A DNA stretch of 64,000 nt from Streptomyces sp. TSRI0107 (GTDB lineage: Bacteria > Actinomycetota > Actinomycetes > Streptomycetales > Streptomycetaceae). Shown here piece after piece: positions 16,631 to 25,012 of the stretch; the first letter of the stretch is position 1, and every line of letters begins with the position of its first letter. The stretch lies in contig NZ_LIVZ01000007.1 in the NCBI RefSeq assembly GCF_001905845.1, positions 372,001-436,000 of the forward strand, in the 5' to 3' direction. A program made the translations under genes and the position numbers. The notes under the pieces are model-generated. The model saw only the letters and a program-made list of their open reading frames with translations, was not told where the DNA came from and searched no databases.

Positions 16631-17446
16631 CTACTCTCCGAATCCAACCGATTCCAGGGTGAGTTGGACAACAGGCCTGGTGGTGGGCCGAGCTGACCCT
16701 CCGTCCGGTTCGACGGTCACAGCGAGTGACGTCGATCCGCGGTCCAGTCCGGAGGCGACCAAGGGCGTGTCGCCGTCGAAGAGGCCCAGGGAGCGCGGTT
16801 GTGCGTGGGGGCGCATGAGCCACAGCTGGTGAACGTGTTCGCCCGGCGGCTCACCGTAGCCGCCCAAGGTCACCACCGCGCTCCCCGCCGAGGCGGAAGC
16901 GATCACTCCGATCGTGCGGCCGCGTTCGTCCCGGCCGGTCGTGGCGCGGGCGTCCGGCGCGGCCAGGACGTGGGCGATCTCACGTGCCCGGTCCCGCTCC
17001 GCGGCCAGTTCGCCCCGCGTCCGGTCGGCCTGGACGGCGAACAGCCCGGCCACGACGAGCGCCGCCGCGGCGGTCGCGGTGGCGAACGGCACGAACAGGG
17101 GGCGCGCGCGGCGCGTACGGGTGCGCGCGGGCGGCGGCCGGGTGCCCCAGACGTGCGGGGGCAGCCGGGGCGTGTGGGCCGGGGCCGGGGCGGCGGTCTC
17201 CTGCGGGGTGTGCCGTACGGCGGCCAGCACCCGCTCCCGCATCCCGGCCGGCGGGGGTTCGGCCGCGGACCAGGCCAGCCGTACCGCGTCCTCGGTCAGC
17301 GCACGCACGTCGTCGGCGCACCGCCCGCAGCGCGCCAGATGCCGTTCGAACCGGCGCCGCTCCTCGGGCCCGAGGGCGTCGAGCGCGTAGGGCGCGGCGA
17401 GGGAGTGGGGGTCGTCCCGGCCGAGGAGCCGGTCGAGGACGCTCAT
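16631..17446 (-). CDS. RskA-like anti-sigma factor with zinc-binding motif
   Basis: 271 residues. The N-terminal part has the anti-sigma zinc motif H-x3-C-x2-C (RHLARCGRCADD), so it should bind the adjacent sigma factor in the cytoplasm. A Pro/Ala-rich linker leads to one membrane segment (FVPFATATAAAALVVAGLFAV). The C-terminal extracytoplasmic domain matches the RskA fold (GEHVHQLWLMRP, RSLGLFDGDTPLV). Its ATG overlaps the sigma factor stop by four bases, giving tight stoichiometric expression. Release of the sigma factor by proteolysis after an external signal is the rule for this family; the signal is unknown here. Confidence 0.9.
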   Translation of the reverse strand: MSVLDRLLGRDDPHSLAAPYALDALGPEERRRFERHLARCGRCADDVRALTEDAVRLAWSAAEPPPAGMRERVLAAVRHTPQETAAPAPAHTPRLPPHVWGTRPPPARTRTRRARPLFVPFATATAAAALVVAGLFAVQADRTRGELAAERDRAREIAHVLAAPDARATTGRDERGRTIGVIASASAGSAVVTLGGYGEPPGEHVHQLWLMRPHAQPRSLGLFDGDTPLVASGLDRGSTSLAVTVEPDGGSARPTTRPVVQLTLESVGFGE

Positions 17447-17985
17447 GCCGCACCTCCGAGGCAGTGCCGCAGCCGCGTCAGCCCGTCCCGCATCCGGGTC
17501 TTCACCGTGCCCAGGGGCAGCGACAGCCGTTCGGCGACCTCGCGGTAGGTGTAGCCCTCGTAGTAGGCGAGGGTGACGGACTGGCGCTGCAGGGCCGTGA
17601 GGCGGTGCAGGCAGCGGCGCACCCACTCGCGTTCGAGCCCGGCCTCCACCTCCTCGGCGACCTGGTCGAAGGCGGTCTCCCGCGCGCGCAGCGCCTCCCG
17701 CTGGTCGCGGTCGACGGCCGCGCGGGCGCTGCGCACCCGGTCGACCGCCCGGCGGTGGGCGAGCGTGAGCACCCAGGCGAGCGCGCTGCCCCGCCCGGGG
17801 TCGAACCGCGCGGCCGACCGCCACAGTTCGAGCAGCACCTCCTGCGCCACCTCCTCCGACTGGGCCGGATCCCGCACCACTCGCTTCACCAGCCCGAACA
17901 CCGGGCCGGACACCAGCGTGTACAGGTCCTCGAAGGCCCGCTGGTCACCGCCCGCCACGCGCAGCAGAAGCTCGTCCGCCTCCAC
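17443..17985 (-). CDS. sigK: ECF RNA polymerase sigma factor, SigK-like
   Basis: 180 residues from a GTG with a very strong AGGGAGGGGGA ribosome site. Region 2 reads FEDLYTLVSGPVFGLVKRVVRDPAQSEEVAQEVLLELWRSAARFDPGRGSALAWVLTLAHRRAVDRVRS. Region 4 reads LTALQRQSVTLAYYEGYTYREVAERLSLPLGTVKTRMRDGLTRLR. These match the ECF19/SigK type that pairs with RskA anti-sigma factors. It is divergent from the DUF4331-TPR-NicO operon, whose promoter region holds a SigK-like motif, so that operon is its likely target. Confidence 0.88.
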   Translation of the reverse strand: MEADELLLRVAGGDQRAFEDLYTLVSGPVFGLVKRVVRDPAQSEEVAQEVLLELWRSAARFDPGRGSALAWVLTLAHRRAVDRVRSARAAVDRDQREALRARETAFDQVAEEVEAGLEREWVRRCLHRLTALQRQSVTLAYYEGYTYREVAERLSLPLGTVKTRMRDGLTRLRHCLGGAA

Positions 17986-18080
17986 CCGCTCCCCCTCCCT
18001 GTCGCCTGTCGGACGGGATTACGGATCAGCGTGCCGAAAACGCGGGTCGCGTGGTGGGAAAAACTGATTTCCGATCCGAC

Positions 18081-18109
18081 CAATCCGCTGGGTGCCCCGC
18101 CGCGAATCA
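18081..18109 (+). promoter_or_regulatory. Candidate SigK-dependent promoter of the DUF4331 operon
   Basis: CCAATCC (18081-18087) and CGAATC (18104-18109) are 16 bases apart and lie about 40 bases before the DUF4331 ATG. This resembles the mycobacterial SigK promoter as I recall it (CCATCC, about 16-17 bases, CCGAAT). The same pattern was not found in the sigma gene's own direction. Confidence 0.55.
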
Positions 18110-18145
18110 CCGGTGTCAGGCACATCGGCACGGAGGACGGACGGG

Positions 18146-19672
18146 ATGACCACTATCTCCAGGAGCGGGGCGGGACGCGGTGTCGCCGCCCTCGTCTGTG
18201 GCGCGCTGGCCGCCGGGGGGCTCGCGGCCGCCGGGGTGACCGCGCTGGAACCGGGGGCGGCCGCCGCCTCCAGCCATCGGGAGGCCCCGCTGATCTCGGG
18301 CACCCCGCAGTACGACAACACGGACGTGTACGCGTTCGTGAGCCCGGACAAGCCGGACACGACGACGATCGTCGCCAACTGGATCCCCTTCGAGGAGCCG
18401 GCCGGCGGACCGAACTTCTTCCCGTTCGCCGAGGACGCGCAGTACGACCTGCACATCGACAACGACGGCGACGCGCAGGGCGACCTGCTGTACCGCTACA
18501 CCTTCAGCACGCACGTCAAGAACAAGAAGACGTTCCTGTACAACACCGGCCCGGTCGAGAGTCTGGACGACCCGGACCTCAACGTGACCCAGACGTACGA
18601 CCTGGAGCTGCTGCGGCTGAAGAACCAGCATCTGGTCTCCCGGACGACGATCGCGCACGACGTGCCGGTCGCCCCGTCGAACGTCGGCAAGGCGTCGATG
18701 CCGGACTACGGCAAGCTGCGCGACCAGGCCGTCCACAAGCTCGCGGGCGGCGCCACGACGTTCGCCGGGCAGGCCGACGACCCGTTCTTCCTGGACCTCA
18801 GGGTCTTCGACCTGCTGTACGGCGGGAACCTCTCCGAGGTCGGCAACGACACCCTGAAGGGGTACAACGTCAACTCCGTGGCGCTCCAGGTGCCGAACGA
18901 GCTGATCCGCCAGTCCGCGCACCAGCCGGTCGTCGGGATCTGGTCGACGACCCAGCGCAAGAACGCCCAGGGCCAGTGGCGGCAGGTCTCGCGGCTCGGC
19001 AACCCGCTGGTCAACGAGGTCGTCAACCCGCTGAAGGACAAGGACCGGTTCAACGCGGACGCGCCCTGGAACGACGGCCAGTTCCTCAAGAACGTCACCA
19101 ACCCCGAGCTGCCCAAGCTGATCGAGGCGATCTACAAGATCGAGGCGCCGGCCGAGCCGCGCAACGACCTGGTCGACGTCTTCCTCAAGGGCGTGGAGGG
19201 GCTGAACCAGCCGCCGCACGTACGCCCGGCGGAGGTGCTGCGGCTGAACACCTCGATCAAGCCGGCCGCCGAGCCCAAGCGGCTCGGTGTCCTCGACGGC
19301 GACAACGCGGGCTTCCCCAACGGCCGCCGGCTCACCGACGACGTGATCGACGCGGCGCTCCAGGTCGTCGAGGGCGAACTGCTCGGCCAGAAGAACGACC
19401 TGGGCGACGCGGTCGACGCCAACGACAAGGAGTTCGGCTCCGCCTTCCCGTACCTCGCCCTGCCGACGGAGGGCTCGCGCGGCCCGCTCGCCAAGGGCAC
19501 CTCGGGCGACGCGGACGTACGCAGCCAGCTCGGCGACGCGCTGAGCCCGGCGGGCGTGTCCGGTGACGACACCCCGCTCATCGCCGCCTCGGCGGGCGCC
19601 GGAGCCGTCGGTGTCCTCCTGATCGGCGGCGGCCTGCTGTGGTGGCGCCGGTCCCGCCGACGCGCGTACTGA
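18146..19672 (+). CDS. DUF4331 secreted, C-terminally membrane-anchored protein
   Basis: 508 residues from an ATG preceded by GGAGG. A signal peptide (GVAALVCGALAAGGLAAAGVTALEPGAAAA) is followed by SSHREAPLISGTPQYDNTDVYAFVSPD, the hallmark start of DUF4331 proteins. The domain continues to about residue 450, and the C-terminus has a single membrane helix (LIAASAGAGAVGVLLIGGGLLWW) followed by RRSRRR, so the bulk is held outside the cell. No LPXTG-like motif is present. The function of DUF4331 is not established. It is the first gene of an operon with a TPR protein and a metal exporter and is divergent from the SigK-like sigma factor. Confidence 0.85.
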   Translation: MTTISRSGAGRGVAALVCGALAAGGLAAAGVTALEPGAAAASSHREAPLISGTPQYDNTDVYAFVSPDKPDTTTIVANWIPFEEPAGGPNFFPFAEDAQYDLHIDNDGDAQGDLLYRYTFSTHVKNKKTFLYNTGPVESLDDPDLNVTQTYDLELLRLKNQHLVSRTTIAHDVPVAPSNVGKASMPDYGKLRDQAVHKLAGGATTFAGQADDPFFLDLRVFDLLYGGNLSEVGNDTLKGYNVNSVALQVPNELIRQSAHQPVVGIWSTTQRKNAQGQWRQVSRLGNPLVNEVVNPLKDKDRFNADAPWNDGQFLKNVTNPELPKLIEAIYKIEAPAEPRNDLVDVFLKGVEGLNQPPHVRPAEVLRLNTSIKPAAEPKRLGVLDGDNAGFPNGRRLTDDVIDAALQVVEGELLGQKNDLGDAVDANDKEFGSAFPYLALPTEGSRGPLAKGTSGDADVRSQLGDALSPAGVSGDDTPLIAASAGAGAVGVLLIGGGLLWWRRSRRRAY

Positions 19673-19709
19673 CGCCCCACCCTCCCCAGACCGGCGCACG
19701 AGGAGAGGC

Positions 19710-21077
19710 ATGGTCCCGCGCACCACGAAAGACGACGACACCGGGTCCCGGCGGGCCCTTCGGCTCGCCGGGTGTGCCGCGCTGCTGGCCGTGGCCCTGA
19801 CCGGGACGGCGATCGCGGTCGGCAACGTCCGCGAGGGCGGTCAGCGGCCGCTCTCCTCGGCGCCCGCCGCCGTCACCCCGGCCCTGCTGTCGCAGGGTGA
19901 CCTGGACGCGGGCGTCAGCGCCCTGCAGTCCCATCTCCGCGCCCAGCCGAGGGACTTCGGCGGCTGGGCGACCCTCGGCCTGGCCTACGTCGAACAGGCC
20001 AGGACCGGCGGCGACCCGTCCCGCTACCCGGCGGCCGAACGGGCTCTGGAGCGCTCCCTCGCCCTGCGGCCCGGCAACGACCAGGCACTGGCCGGCCGCG
20101 CCGCGCTGGCCGCCGCGCGGCACGACTTCACCGCGGCCCTGCGCGACGCCGACCGGGCGCTGAAGGAGAACCCGTACAACGAGCGCGCCCTGTGCGCCCG
20201 GATCGACGCCCTGGTGGAACTCGGCCGCTATCCCGAGGCGGCGCGGGCCGCCCGCCTCGCGGACACCCGGCGGCCGGGGATACCGGTGTTCACGCGGTAC
20301 GCGTACGTCCAGGAGCTGCGCGGCGACGTCCGCACCGCCCGCCGGGTCCTGACCCGGGCGCTCGACTCGGCCACCGCGCCCGGCGACGTGGCGTACGTGG
20401 CCACCGCGCTCGGCCAGCTCGCCTGGAACGAGGGGGACCACGAGACGGCCCTGCGGCACTACGCCCGCGCTCTCGCCGCCGACGACGCCTACCTGCCCGC
20501 GCTGGAGGGCCGGGCCCGGGCCCAGGCCGCGCGGGGCGAGCGGGCGGCGGCGATCCGGACGGCGGAGCAGGTCGTCGCGCGGGCCCCGCTGCCGGGCCCG
20601 CTGGTGCTGCTCGGCGAGCTGTACGAGCAGCGCGGCGACCGGGGCGACCGGGCGAAGGCCCGTGAGCAGTACGCCCTCGTCGACGCCTGGACGGCGCTGG
20701 CCCGTTCCGGCGGCCTCAACCCCGACCTGGACACCGCCCTCGCGGCCGCCGACCACGGCGACGAACGGACCGCCCTGCGCGCGGCCCGCGCCGAGTGGGA
20801 GCGCCGCCGCACCGTGCACACCGCCGACGCCCTCGCCTGGGCGCTGCACGTCAACGGGCGGGACGCGGAGGCCCTGCCGTACGCCCGCCGGGCCACCGCC
20901 ACCGGCTACCGCAACGCCGCGTTCCACTACCACCGCGGCATGATCGAGCGCGCGCTGGGCCGCGCCCCGGACGCCCGTGCCTCCCTCGGCAAGGCCCTGG
21001 AGCTCAACCCGGGCTTCTCCGCGCGGGGCGCCCGCGAGGCCCGCGCGGCCCTGAAGAGCCTGGAGGCAGCGGAGTGA
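19710..21077 (+). CDS. Tetratricopeptide repeat protein, membrane-anchored
   Basis: 455 residues. One N-terminal hydrophobic segment (LAGCAALLAVALTGTAIAVG) anchors or exports it. The rest is made of TPR-like helical pairs such as GGWATLGLAYVEQARTGGDPSRYPAAERALERSL, DFTAALRDADRALKENPYNERAL, HETALRHYARALAADDAYLPALEGRARAQ and RAPDARASLGKALELNPGF. TPR arrays hold protein complexes together. It starts 37 bases after the DUF4331 gene behind AGGAGAGG, and its stop overlaps the exporter's GTG start. It may bridge the DUF4331 protein and the exporter outside the membrane, which is inference. Confidence 0.85.
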   Translation: MVPRTTKDDDTGSRRALRLAGCAALLAVALTGTAIAVGNVREGGQRPLSSAPAAVTPALLSQGDLDAGVSALQSHLRAQPRDFGGWATLGLAYVEQARTGGDPSRYPAAERALERSLALRPGNDQALAGRAALAAARHDFTAALRDADRALKENPYNERALCARIDALVELGRYPEAARAARLADTRRPGIPVFTRYAYVQELRGDVRTARRVLTRALDSATAPGDVAYVATALGQLAWNEGDHETALRHYARALAADDAYLPALEGRARAQAARGERAAAIRTAEQVVARAPLPGPLVLLGELYEQRGDRGDRAKAREQYALVDAWTALARSGGLNPDLDTALAAADHGDERTALRAARAEWERRRTVHTADALAWALHVNGRDAEALPYARRATATGYRNAAFHYHRGMIERALGRAPDARASLGKALELNPGFSARGAREARAALKSLEAAE

Positions 21078-22567
21078 AAGCCCGTCACCTCCTGGCCGCC
21101 GCCGGGGCCGCCTGCGCGCTCGCCGTGCTGCCCGCCGGGGCGGCCGCCGCCCATCCGCTCGGCAACTTCACCGTCAACCAGTACGACGGCCTGGTCGCCG
21201 CCCCCGGGGAGCTGCGGATCGAGCACGTCGAGGACTTCGCCGAGATCCCGGCGACCCAGGCCGCGCCGGACATCGAGCGGGAGGGCATGGCCGCCTGGAC
21301 CCGCGAGCGGTGCGCGCGGGCCGCGCGGGACAGCGAGGTCACCGTCGGCGGCCGCCCGGTCGCCGTGACCGCCGTCTCCCACACCGGCCGGGTCCGGCCG
21401 GGGCAGGCGGGGCTCGACACCCTGCGCGTGGAGTGCCGGCTGACGGCACCGCTCCCCGAGGGCACGAGCGTGACCGTCGGCTTCCGCGCCGCCGGCGCGG
21501 CTCTCGGCCCCGGCTGGCGGGAGATCACCGCACGCGGCGACCGTACGACGCTCACCGCGTCGGACGTGCCGCGGGAGTCGGCGTCACGCGCGCTGACCCG
21601 CTACCCCGAGGAGTCGCTGTCCTCCCCGGCCGACACCACCACCGCGTCCCTGCGGGTGCGCCCCGGCGGGCCCGCCCTCGCCGGGGAGCGGGACGACGGC
21701 GACGCGCCCGCCGGGTCCGTGCTGCCGCCCGGCGCCGACCGGTTCACCCGCGCCCTGGACTCCCTGATCGCCCGTCACGACCTCACCCCCGGCTTCGCCG
21801 CCCTCGCCCTGGCCGTCGCGCTGGGCCTGGGCGCCATGCACGCGCTCGCGCCGGGCCACGGCAAGACGCTGATGGCCGCCACGGCGGCGGCGCACGGCGG
21901 CAGGACGCGGCTGCGGGACGTACTGCCGCTGGCCGCGTCGGTGACCGTCACCCACACCCTCGGCGTGGTCGCCCTGGGCCTGCTGGTCACGGCCGGTTCG
22001 GCGGCGGCGCCCTCGGTCGTCGCCTGGCTGGGCATCGCGAGCGGCGTCCTGGTGACGGCGGCGGGAGCGGGCCTCGTACGACGTGCCTGGCGGAACCGGG
22101 GACACGGACACACGCACGGACACGGACACACGCACGGGCACGGGCATGAACACGGCCATGGGCATACGCATGAACACGGGCATGGCCACGAGCACGGGCA
22201 CCATCACCATCACGCCCACCCGCACTCCCACCCCCGCCCCACCCTCCGCGGCACCCTCTTCCTCGGGTTCGCCGGTGGGCTCGTGCCCAGTCCCTCCGCG
22301 GTGGTCGTGCTCGTCGGCGCGGCGGCGCTGGGGCAGGCCTGGTTCGGGCTGCTGCTCGTCGTGGCGTACGGTGCCGGGCTCGCGCTGACCCTGACCGCGG
22401 CCGGGTTCGCGGTGTCCAGGCTGGGGGCGCGCGTGGCCCGGGCGCGGCTGCCCGGGGGCCCGCTGACGGCGGCGCTGCGCCGGAGCGCGCCGCTGGGATC
22501 GGCGTCCGTGGTCCTGGCGTTGGGGGCCGGATTGGTGCTCAAGGGGGCGGCAACGGCACTCGGGTGA
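21074..22567 (+). CDS. NicO-family nickel/cobalt exporter with N-terminal extracytoplasmic domain and His-rich loop
   Basis: 497 residues from a GTG that overlaps the TPR gene stop. A signal sequence ends at AAAHPLGNFTVNQYDGL, typical of this exporter group, and a beta-rich external domain of about 200 residues follows. The membrane part has the NicO motif GAMHALAPGHGKTLMAAT, then SVTVTHTLGVVALG and GFAGGLVPSPSAVVVL. Between them lies a cytoplasmic loop of about 45 residues, nearly half histidine (GHGHTHGHGHTHGHGHEHG and on to GHHHHHAHPHSHP). The family exports Ni2+ or Co2+; the loop may capture or buffer the metal. The third gene of the SigK-linked operon. Confidence 0.88.
   Translation: MKARHLLAAAGAACALAVLPAGAAAAHPLGNFTVNQYDGLVAAPGELRIEHVEDFAEIPATQAAPDIEREGMAAWTRERCARAARDSEVTVGGRPVAVTAVSHTGRVRPGQAGLDTLRVECRLTAPLPEGTSVTVGFRAAGAALGPGWREITARGDRTTLTASDVPRESASRALTRYPEESLSSPADTTTASLRVRPGGPALAGERDDGDAPAGSVLPPGADRFTRALDSLIARHDLTPGFAALALAVALGLGAMHALAPGHGKTLMAATAAAHGGRTRLRDVLPLAASVTVTHTLGVVALGLLVTAGSAAAPSVVAWLGIASGVLVTAAGAGLVRRAWRNRGHGHTHGHGHTHGHGHEHGHGHTHEHGHGHEHGHHHHHAHPHSHPRPTLRGTLFLGFAGGLVPSPSAVVVLVGAAALGQAWFGLLLVVAYGAGLALTLTAAGFAVSRLGARVARARLPGGPLTAALRRSAPLGSASVVLALGAGLVLKGAATALG
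22099..22236 (+). repeat. Histidine-coding minisatellite in the metal exporter
   Basis: Short repeats based on GGACACGGACACACGCAC and degenerate CAC/CAT-GGG units code the His-Gly loop. Their decay towards the 3' end suggests an older expansion with a fresher copy at the 5' end. Confidence 0.85.
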
Positions 22568-22618
22568 GCTACTTTCGTGGAGAAACAGGGATTTCGCCCG
22601 GATGCGAAGGGGGCGCCC

Positions 22619-24205
22619 GTGTCCGACGTACCGGGCCGTGAACGGCTGATCGCGGGTCGCTACCGGCTGCTGTCCCCCCTCGGCGAGGGCGGCATGGGCA
22701 CCGTGTGGCGGGCCCGTGACGAGGTGCTGCACCGCGAGGTCGCCGTCAAGGAGGTGCGCGCCCCGGCGGGGCTGTACGGGACCGACGTGGAGCGGATGTA
22801 CGCCCGGCTGGAGCGGGAGGCGTGGGCCGCCGCGCGGATCACCGACCGCAACGTGGTGACCGTCTACGACGTGGCGACCGAGGACGGCCGCCCGTGGATC
22901 GTCATGGAGCTGGTGCGGGGCATCTCGCTGGCCGAACTGCTCGACGCCGAGGGCCCGCTGACGCCGCGGCGGGCGGCGCACATCGGCGCCGAGGTGCTGG
23001 CCGCGCTGCGGTCGGCGCACGCGGCGGGGGTGCTGCACCGGGACGTGAAGCCGGCCAACGTGCTGCTGTCGAACGACGGCCGGGTGGTGCTCACCGATTT
23101 CGGCATCGCCATGGTCGAGGGCAGTTCCGCGCTGACCATGACGGGCGAGGTCGTCGGCTCGCCCGAGTTCCTCGCGCCGGAGCGGGCGCTCGGCCGCACG
23201 CCGGGGCCCGAGTCCGACCTGTGGTCGCTGGGCGTGCTGTTGTACGCGGCGGTGGAGGGCAGTTCGCCGTTCCGACACGACACTCCGCTGAGCACCCTGC
23301 GGGCCGTCGTCGACGAGGAGCTGCCGCCGCCGCGCCGGGCGGGGCCGCTCGCCCCCGTCATCGAGGGGCTGTTGCGCAAGGACCCGGCCGAGCGGCTGCC
23401 GGCGGACCGGGCCGAGCAGGATCTGCGGGTGATCGGCGCGGGGGGCTCCCCGCGCGCGGACACCGCCCCGACGACGCCGGTGGCGCCGTATCCGCAGACG
23501 GTCGCGGCGTCCACCGCGCCGCCCCGGCAGCCGTCCGCCTCCTCCACCGCGCCGCTCCCGGAGCCGCCGCCGCCCCGTGACCGCCGGGGTGTCCTCGCCG
23601 TGGTCGCGGGCTTGGTGGTGCTCGCGCTGGCGCTGGGGGGTCTGGCGTACGCCCTGGTCAACCGGGACGGCGGCGACGGCGGTGGCAGCGCGGGCGGTGC
23701 CACCAGGAGCACCCCCACCGTGGAGCGGAGTTCGCCGACGCCGACCGAGGAGGAGACCTCCGAGGAGCCGCCGTCCCCGTCGCCCAGCCCGACCCCGAGC
23801 AGCAGCCGTCCGAGCACACCGCCGCCCCAGTCGGTGACCGTCTCCGTCACCGGCGCCCGCACGGAGTACCACGGTCCCTGTCCGCCGCCGCAGGCGGGCG
23901 CGCCCGAGTTCACGGCGACGTTCACGGTGGGCCGGCTGCCCGCGGAGGTGGAGTACCGGTGGGTGAACGGCAACGGTGAGCCGGCCGAGGGGGGCTGGCG
24001 GACGCTGTCGTTCCCGGCGGGCGGCGAGAAGAGCCGGCAGGCCCGGGTGGTCGTGACGACGTACGACGAGGGCGGGACGTTCGAGAGCGCGATCGGTGTG
24101 GAGGTCCGTGAGCCGGTGCACACCACGTCCGGCGCGGTCGCGTTCTCGGTGACCTGTGTGACGGAGACCCCGACGGGCGGGGTCTCCGCTTCACCGAGTG
24201 CGTGA
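22619..24205 (+). CDS. Membrane serine/threonine protein kinase with extracellular sensor domain
   Basis: About 528 residues from a GTG with AAGGGGG ahead; a GTG at 22577 would add 14 residues. Kinase motifs are complete: glycine loop LGEGGMGTVW, lysine AVKEV, catalytic loop HRDVKPANVLL, DFG and GSPEFLAPER. A Pro/Thr-rich linker precedes one membrane helix (GVLAVVAGLVVLALALGGLAYAL). Outside the cell a Ser/Pro/Thr-rich stalk leads to a beta-rich domain with two well-separated cysteines (YHGPCPPP and FSVTCVTE) that may form a disulfide. There are no PASTA repeats, so the ligand differs from that of PknB-type kinases. It starts 51 bases after the exporter and could be co-transcribed. Confidence 0.88.
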   Translation: MSDVPGRERLIAGRYRLLSPLGEGGMGTVWRARDEVLHREVAVKEVRAPAGLYGTDVERMYARLEREAWAAARITDRNVVTVYDVATEDGRPWIVMELVRGISLAELLDAEGPLTPRRAAHIGAEVLAALRSAHAAGVLHRDVKPANVLLSNDGRVVLTDFGIAMVEGSSALTMTGEVVGSPEFLAPERALGRTPGPESDLWSLGVLLYAAVEGSSPFRHDTPLSTLRAVVDEELPPPRRAGPLAPVIEGLLRKDPAERLPADRAEQDLRVIGAGGSPRADTAPTTPVAPYPQTVAASTAPPRQPSASSTAPLPEPPPPRDRRGVLAVVAGLVVLALALGGLAYALVNRDGGDGGGSAGGATRSTPTVERSSPTPTEEETSEEPPSPSPSPTPSSSRPSTPPPQSVTVSVTGARTEYHGPCPPPQAGAPEFTATFTVGRLPAEVEYRWVNGNGEPAEGGWRTLSFPAGGEKSRQARVVVTTYDEGGTFESAIGVEVREPVHTTSGAVAFSVTCVTETPTGGVSASPSA

Positions 24206-24208
24206 GGT

Positions 24209-25012
24209 TCAGGCCGCGTTGCGGAAGACCGGCAGGTAGCCGCCGGACTGGCCGCTCGCGGTGGGGTGGTACGACTCGCCGATGTTCAGCCAGTTGACGC
24301 TGTGCAGCCAGGAGCTGCCGGAGCAGATCTCGTGGCCGGTGAACGTGCCGCGGACGTCACCGAAGGTGAATCCGTGGTTCAGGGCGCGCTTCTCGATCGC
24401 GGTGTTCAGGTGGTCGGAGGCCTGGTTGATGGCGGCGCGCTTGGTCTCGGAGAGACCGAGGCACGAGGCGCCGAGCTTGTAGAAGCGGGGGTAGCCGAGC
24501 ACGACGACGTGGGCCGACGGCGCCCTGGAGCGGATGGCGCCGTAGACGGCGTCGAGCTTGCCGGGCAGCGTCGAGTCGACGTACGCCCTGGCGGTGTTGA
24601 TGCGGCTGATGCAGGCGCTGTCTGACTGCAGGACACAGGTCGTCATGACGTCGGCGAAGCCGGCGTCGTTGCCGCCGACGCTGATGGAGACCAGGCCGGT
24701 GCCGGTGCCGAGCGGGGTGAGCTGGCCCGCGAGGACGTCGTCGGTTCGGGCGCCCGAGCAGGCGGTGAAGTGGAAGGACGAGGGGGCGTTGGCGGCGGCC
24801 CAGAGTTGCGGGAACGCCTTGGTGCTGCGCTTGCAGTCGCCGCTGGAGCTGATGTAGCTGCCCGCGCCGACGCCGGAGGAGTAGGAGTCGCCGAGCGCCA
24901 CGTAACCGGTGGCGGCGGCTTCGGACGCGTGGGCCCCGGTGGCTCCGGTGAGCGTCGCTACGACGCCGAGGAGGACCGAGCTCACGTATGCGACAAGTCG
25001 GGAACGTCTCAT
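24209..25012 (-). CDS. Secreted GDSL/SGNH-family lipase or esterase
   Basis: 267 residues with a signal peptide ending near GAHASEAAA. Block I is YVALGDSYSSGVG (nucleophilic Ser), block III is SVGGNDAGF (oxyanion Asn), and block V is ESYHPTASGQ (catalytic His with nearby acid). Several cysteine pairs suit an extracellular protein. It closely fits the characterised Streptomyces GDSL lipases (the S. coelicolor homologue in this region is, I recall, SCO1725), which hydrolyse esters of short to medium acyl chains. It converges with the kinase gene (3 bases apart) and is divergent from the subtilisin gene. Confidence 0.93.
   Translation of the reverse strand: MRRSRLVAYVSSVLLGVVATLTGATGAHASEAAATGYVALGDSYSSGVGAGSYISSSGDCKRSTKAFPQLWAAANAPSSFHFTACSGARTDDVLAGQLTPLGTGTGLVSISVGGNDAGFADVMTTCVLQSDSACISRINTARAYVDSTLPGKLDAVYGAIRSRAPSAHVVVLGYPRFYKLGASCLGLSETKRAAINQASDHLNTAIEKRALNHGFTFGDVRGTFTGHEICSGSSWLHSVNWLNIGESYHPTASGQSGGYLPVFRNAA

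Noticed and set aside
17886..18462. Small minus-strand frames in the sigK-DUF4331 interval
   Set aside because: No ribosome sites and overlap with the sigma start or the DUF4331 gene; they are shadows.
22099..22236. Short repeats resembling a CRISPR array
   Set aside because: The repeats lack unique spacers, stay in frame, and code a His-Gly loop in a metal exporter.
21584..24121. 845-codon minus-strand open frame across the exporter and kinase genes
   Set aside because: It spans two well-supported plus-strand genes and their gap, has no ribosome site and no recognisable domain.
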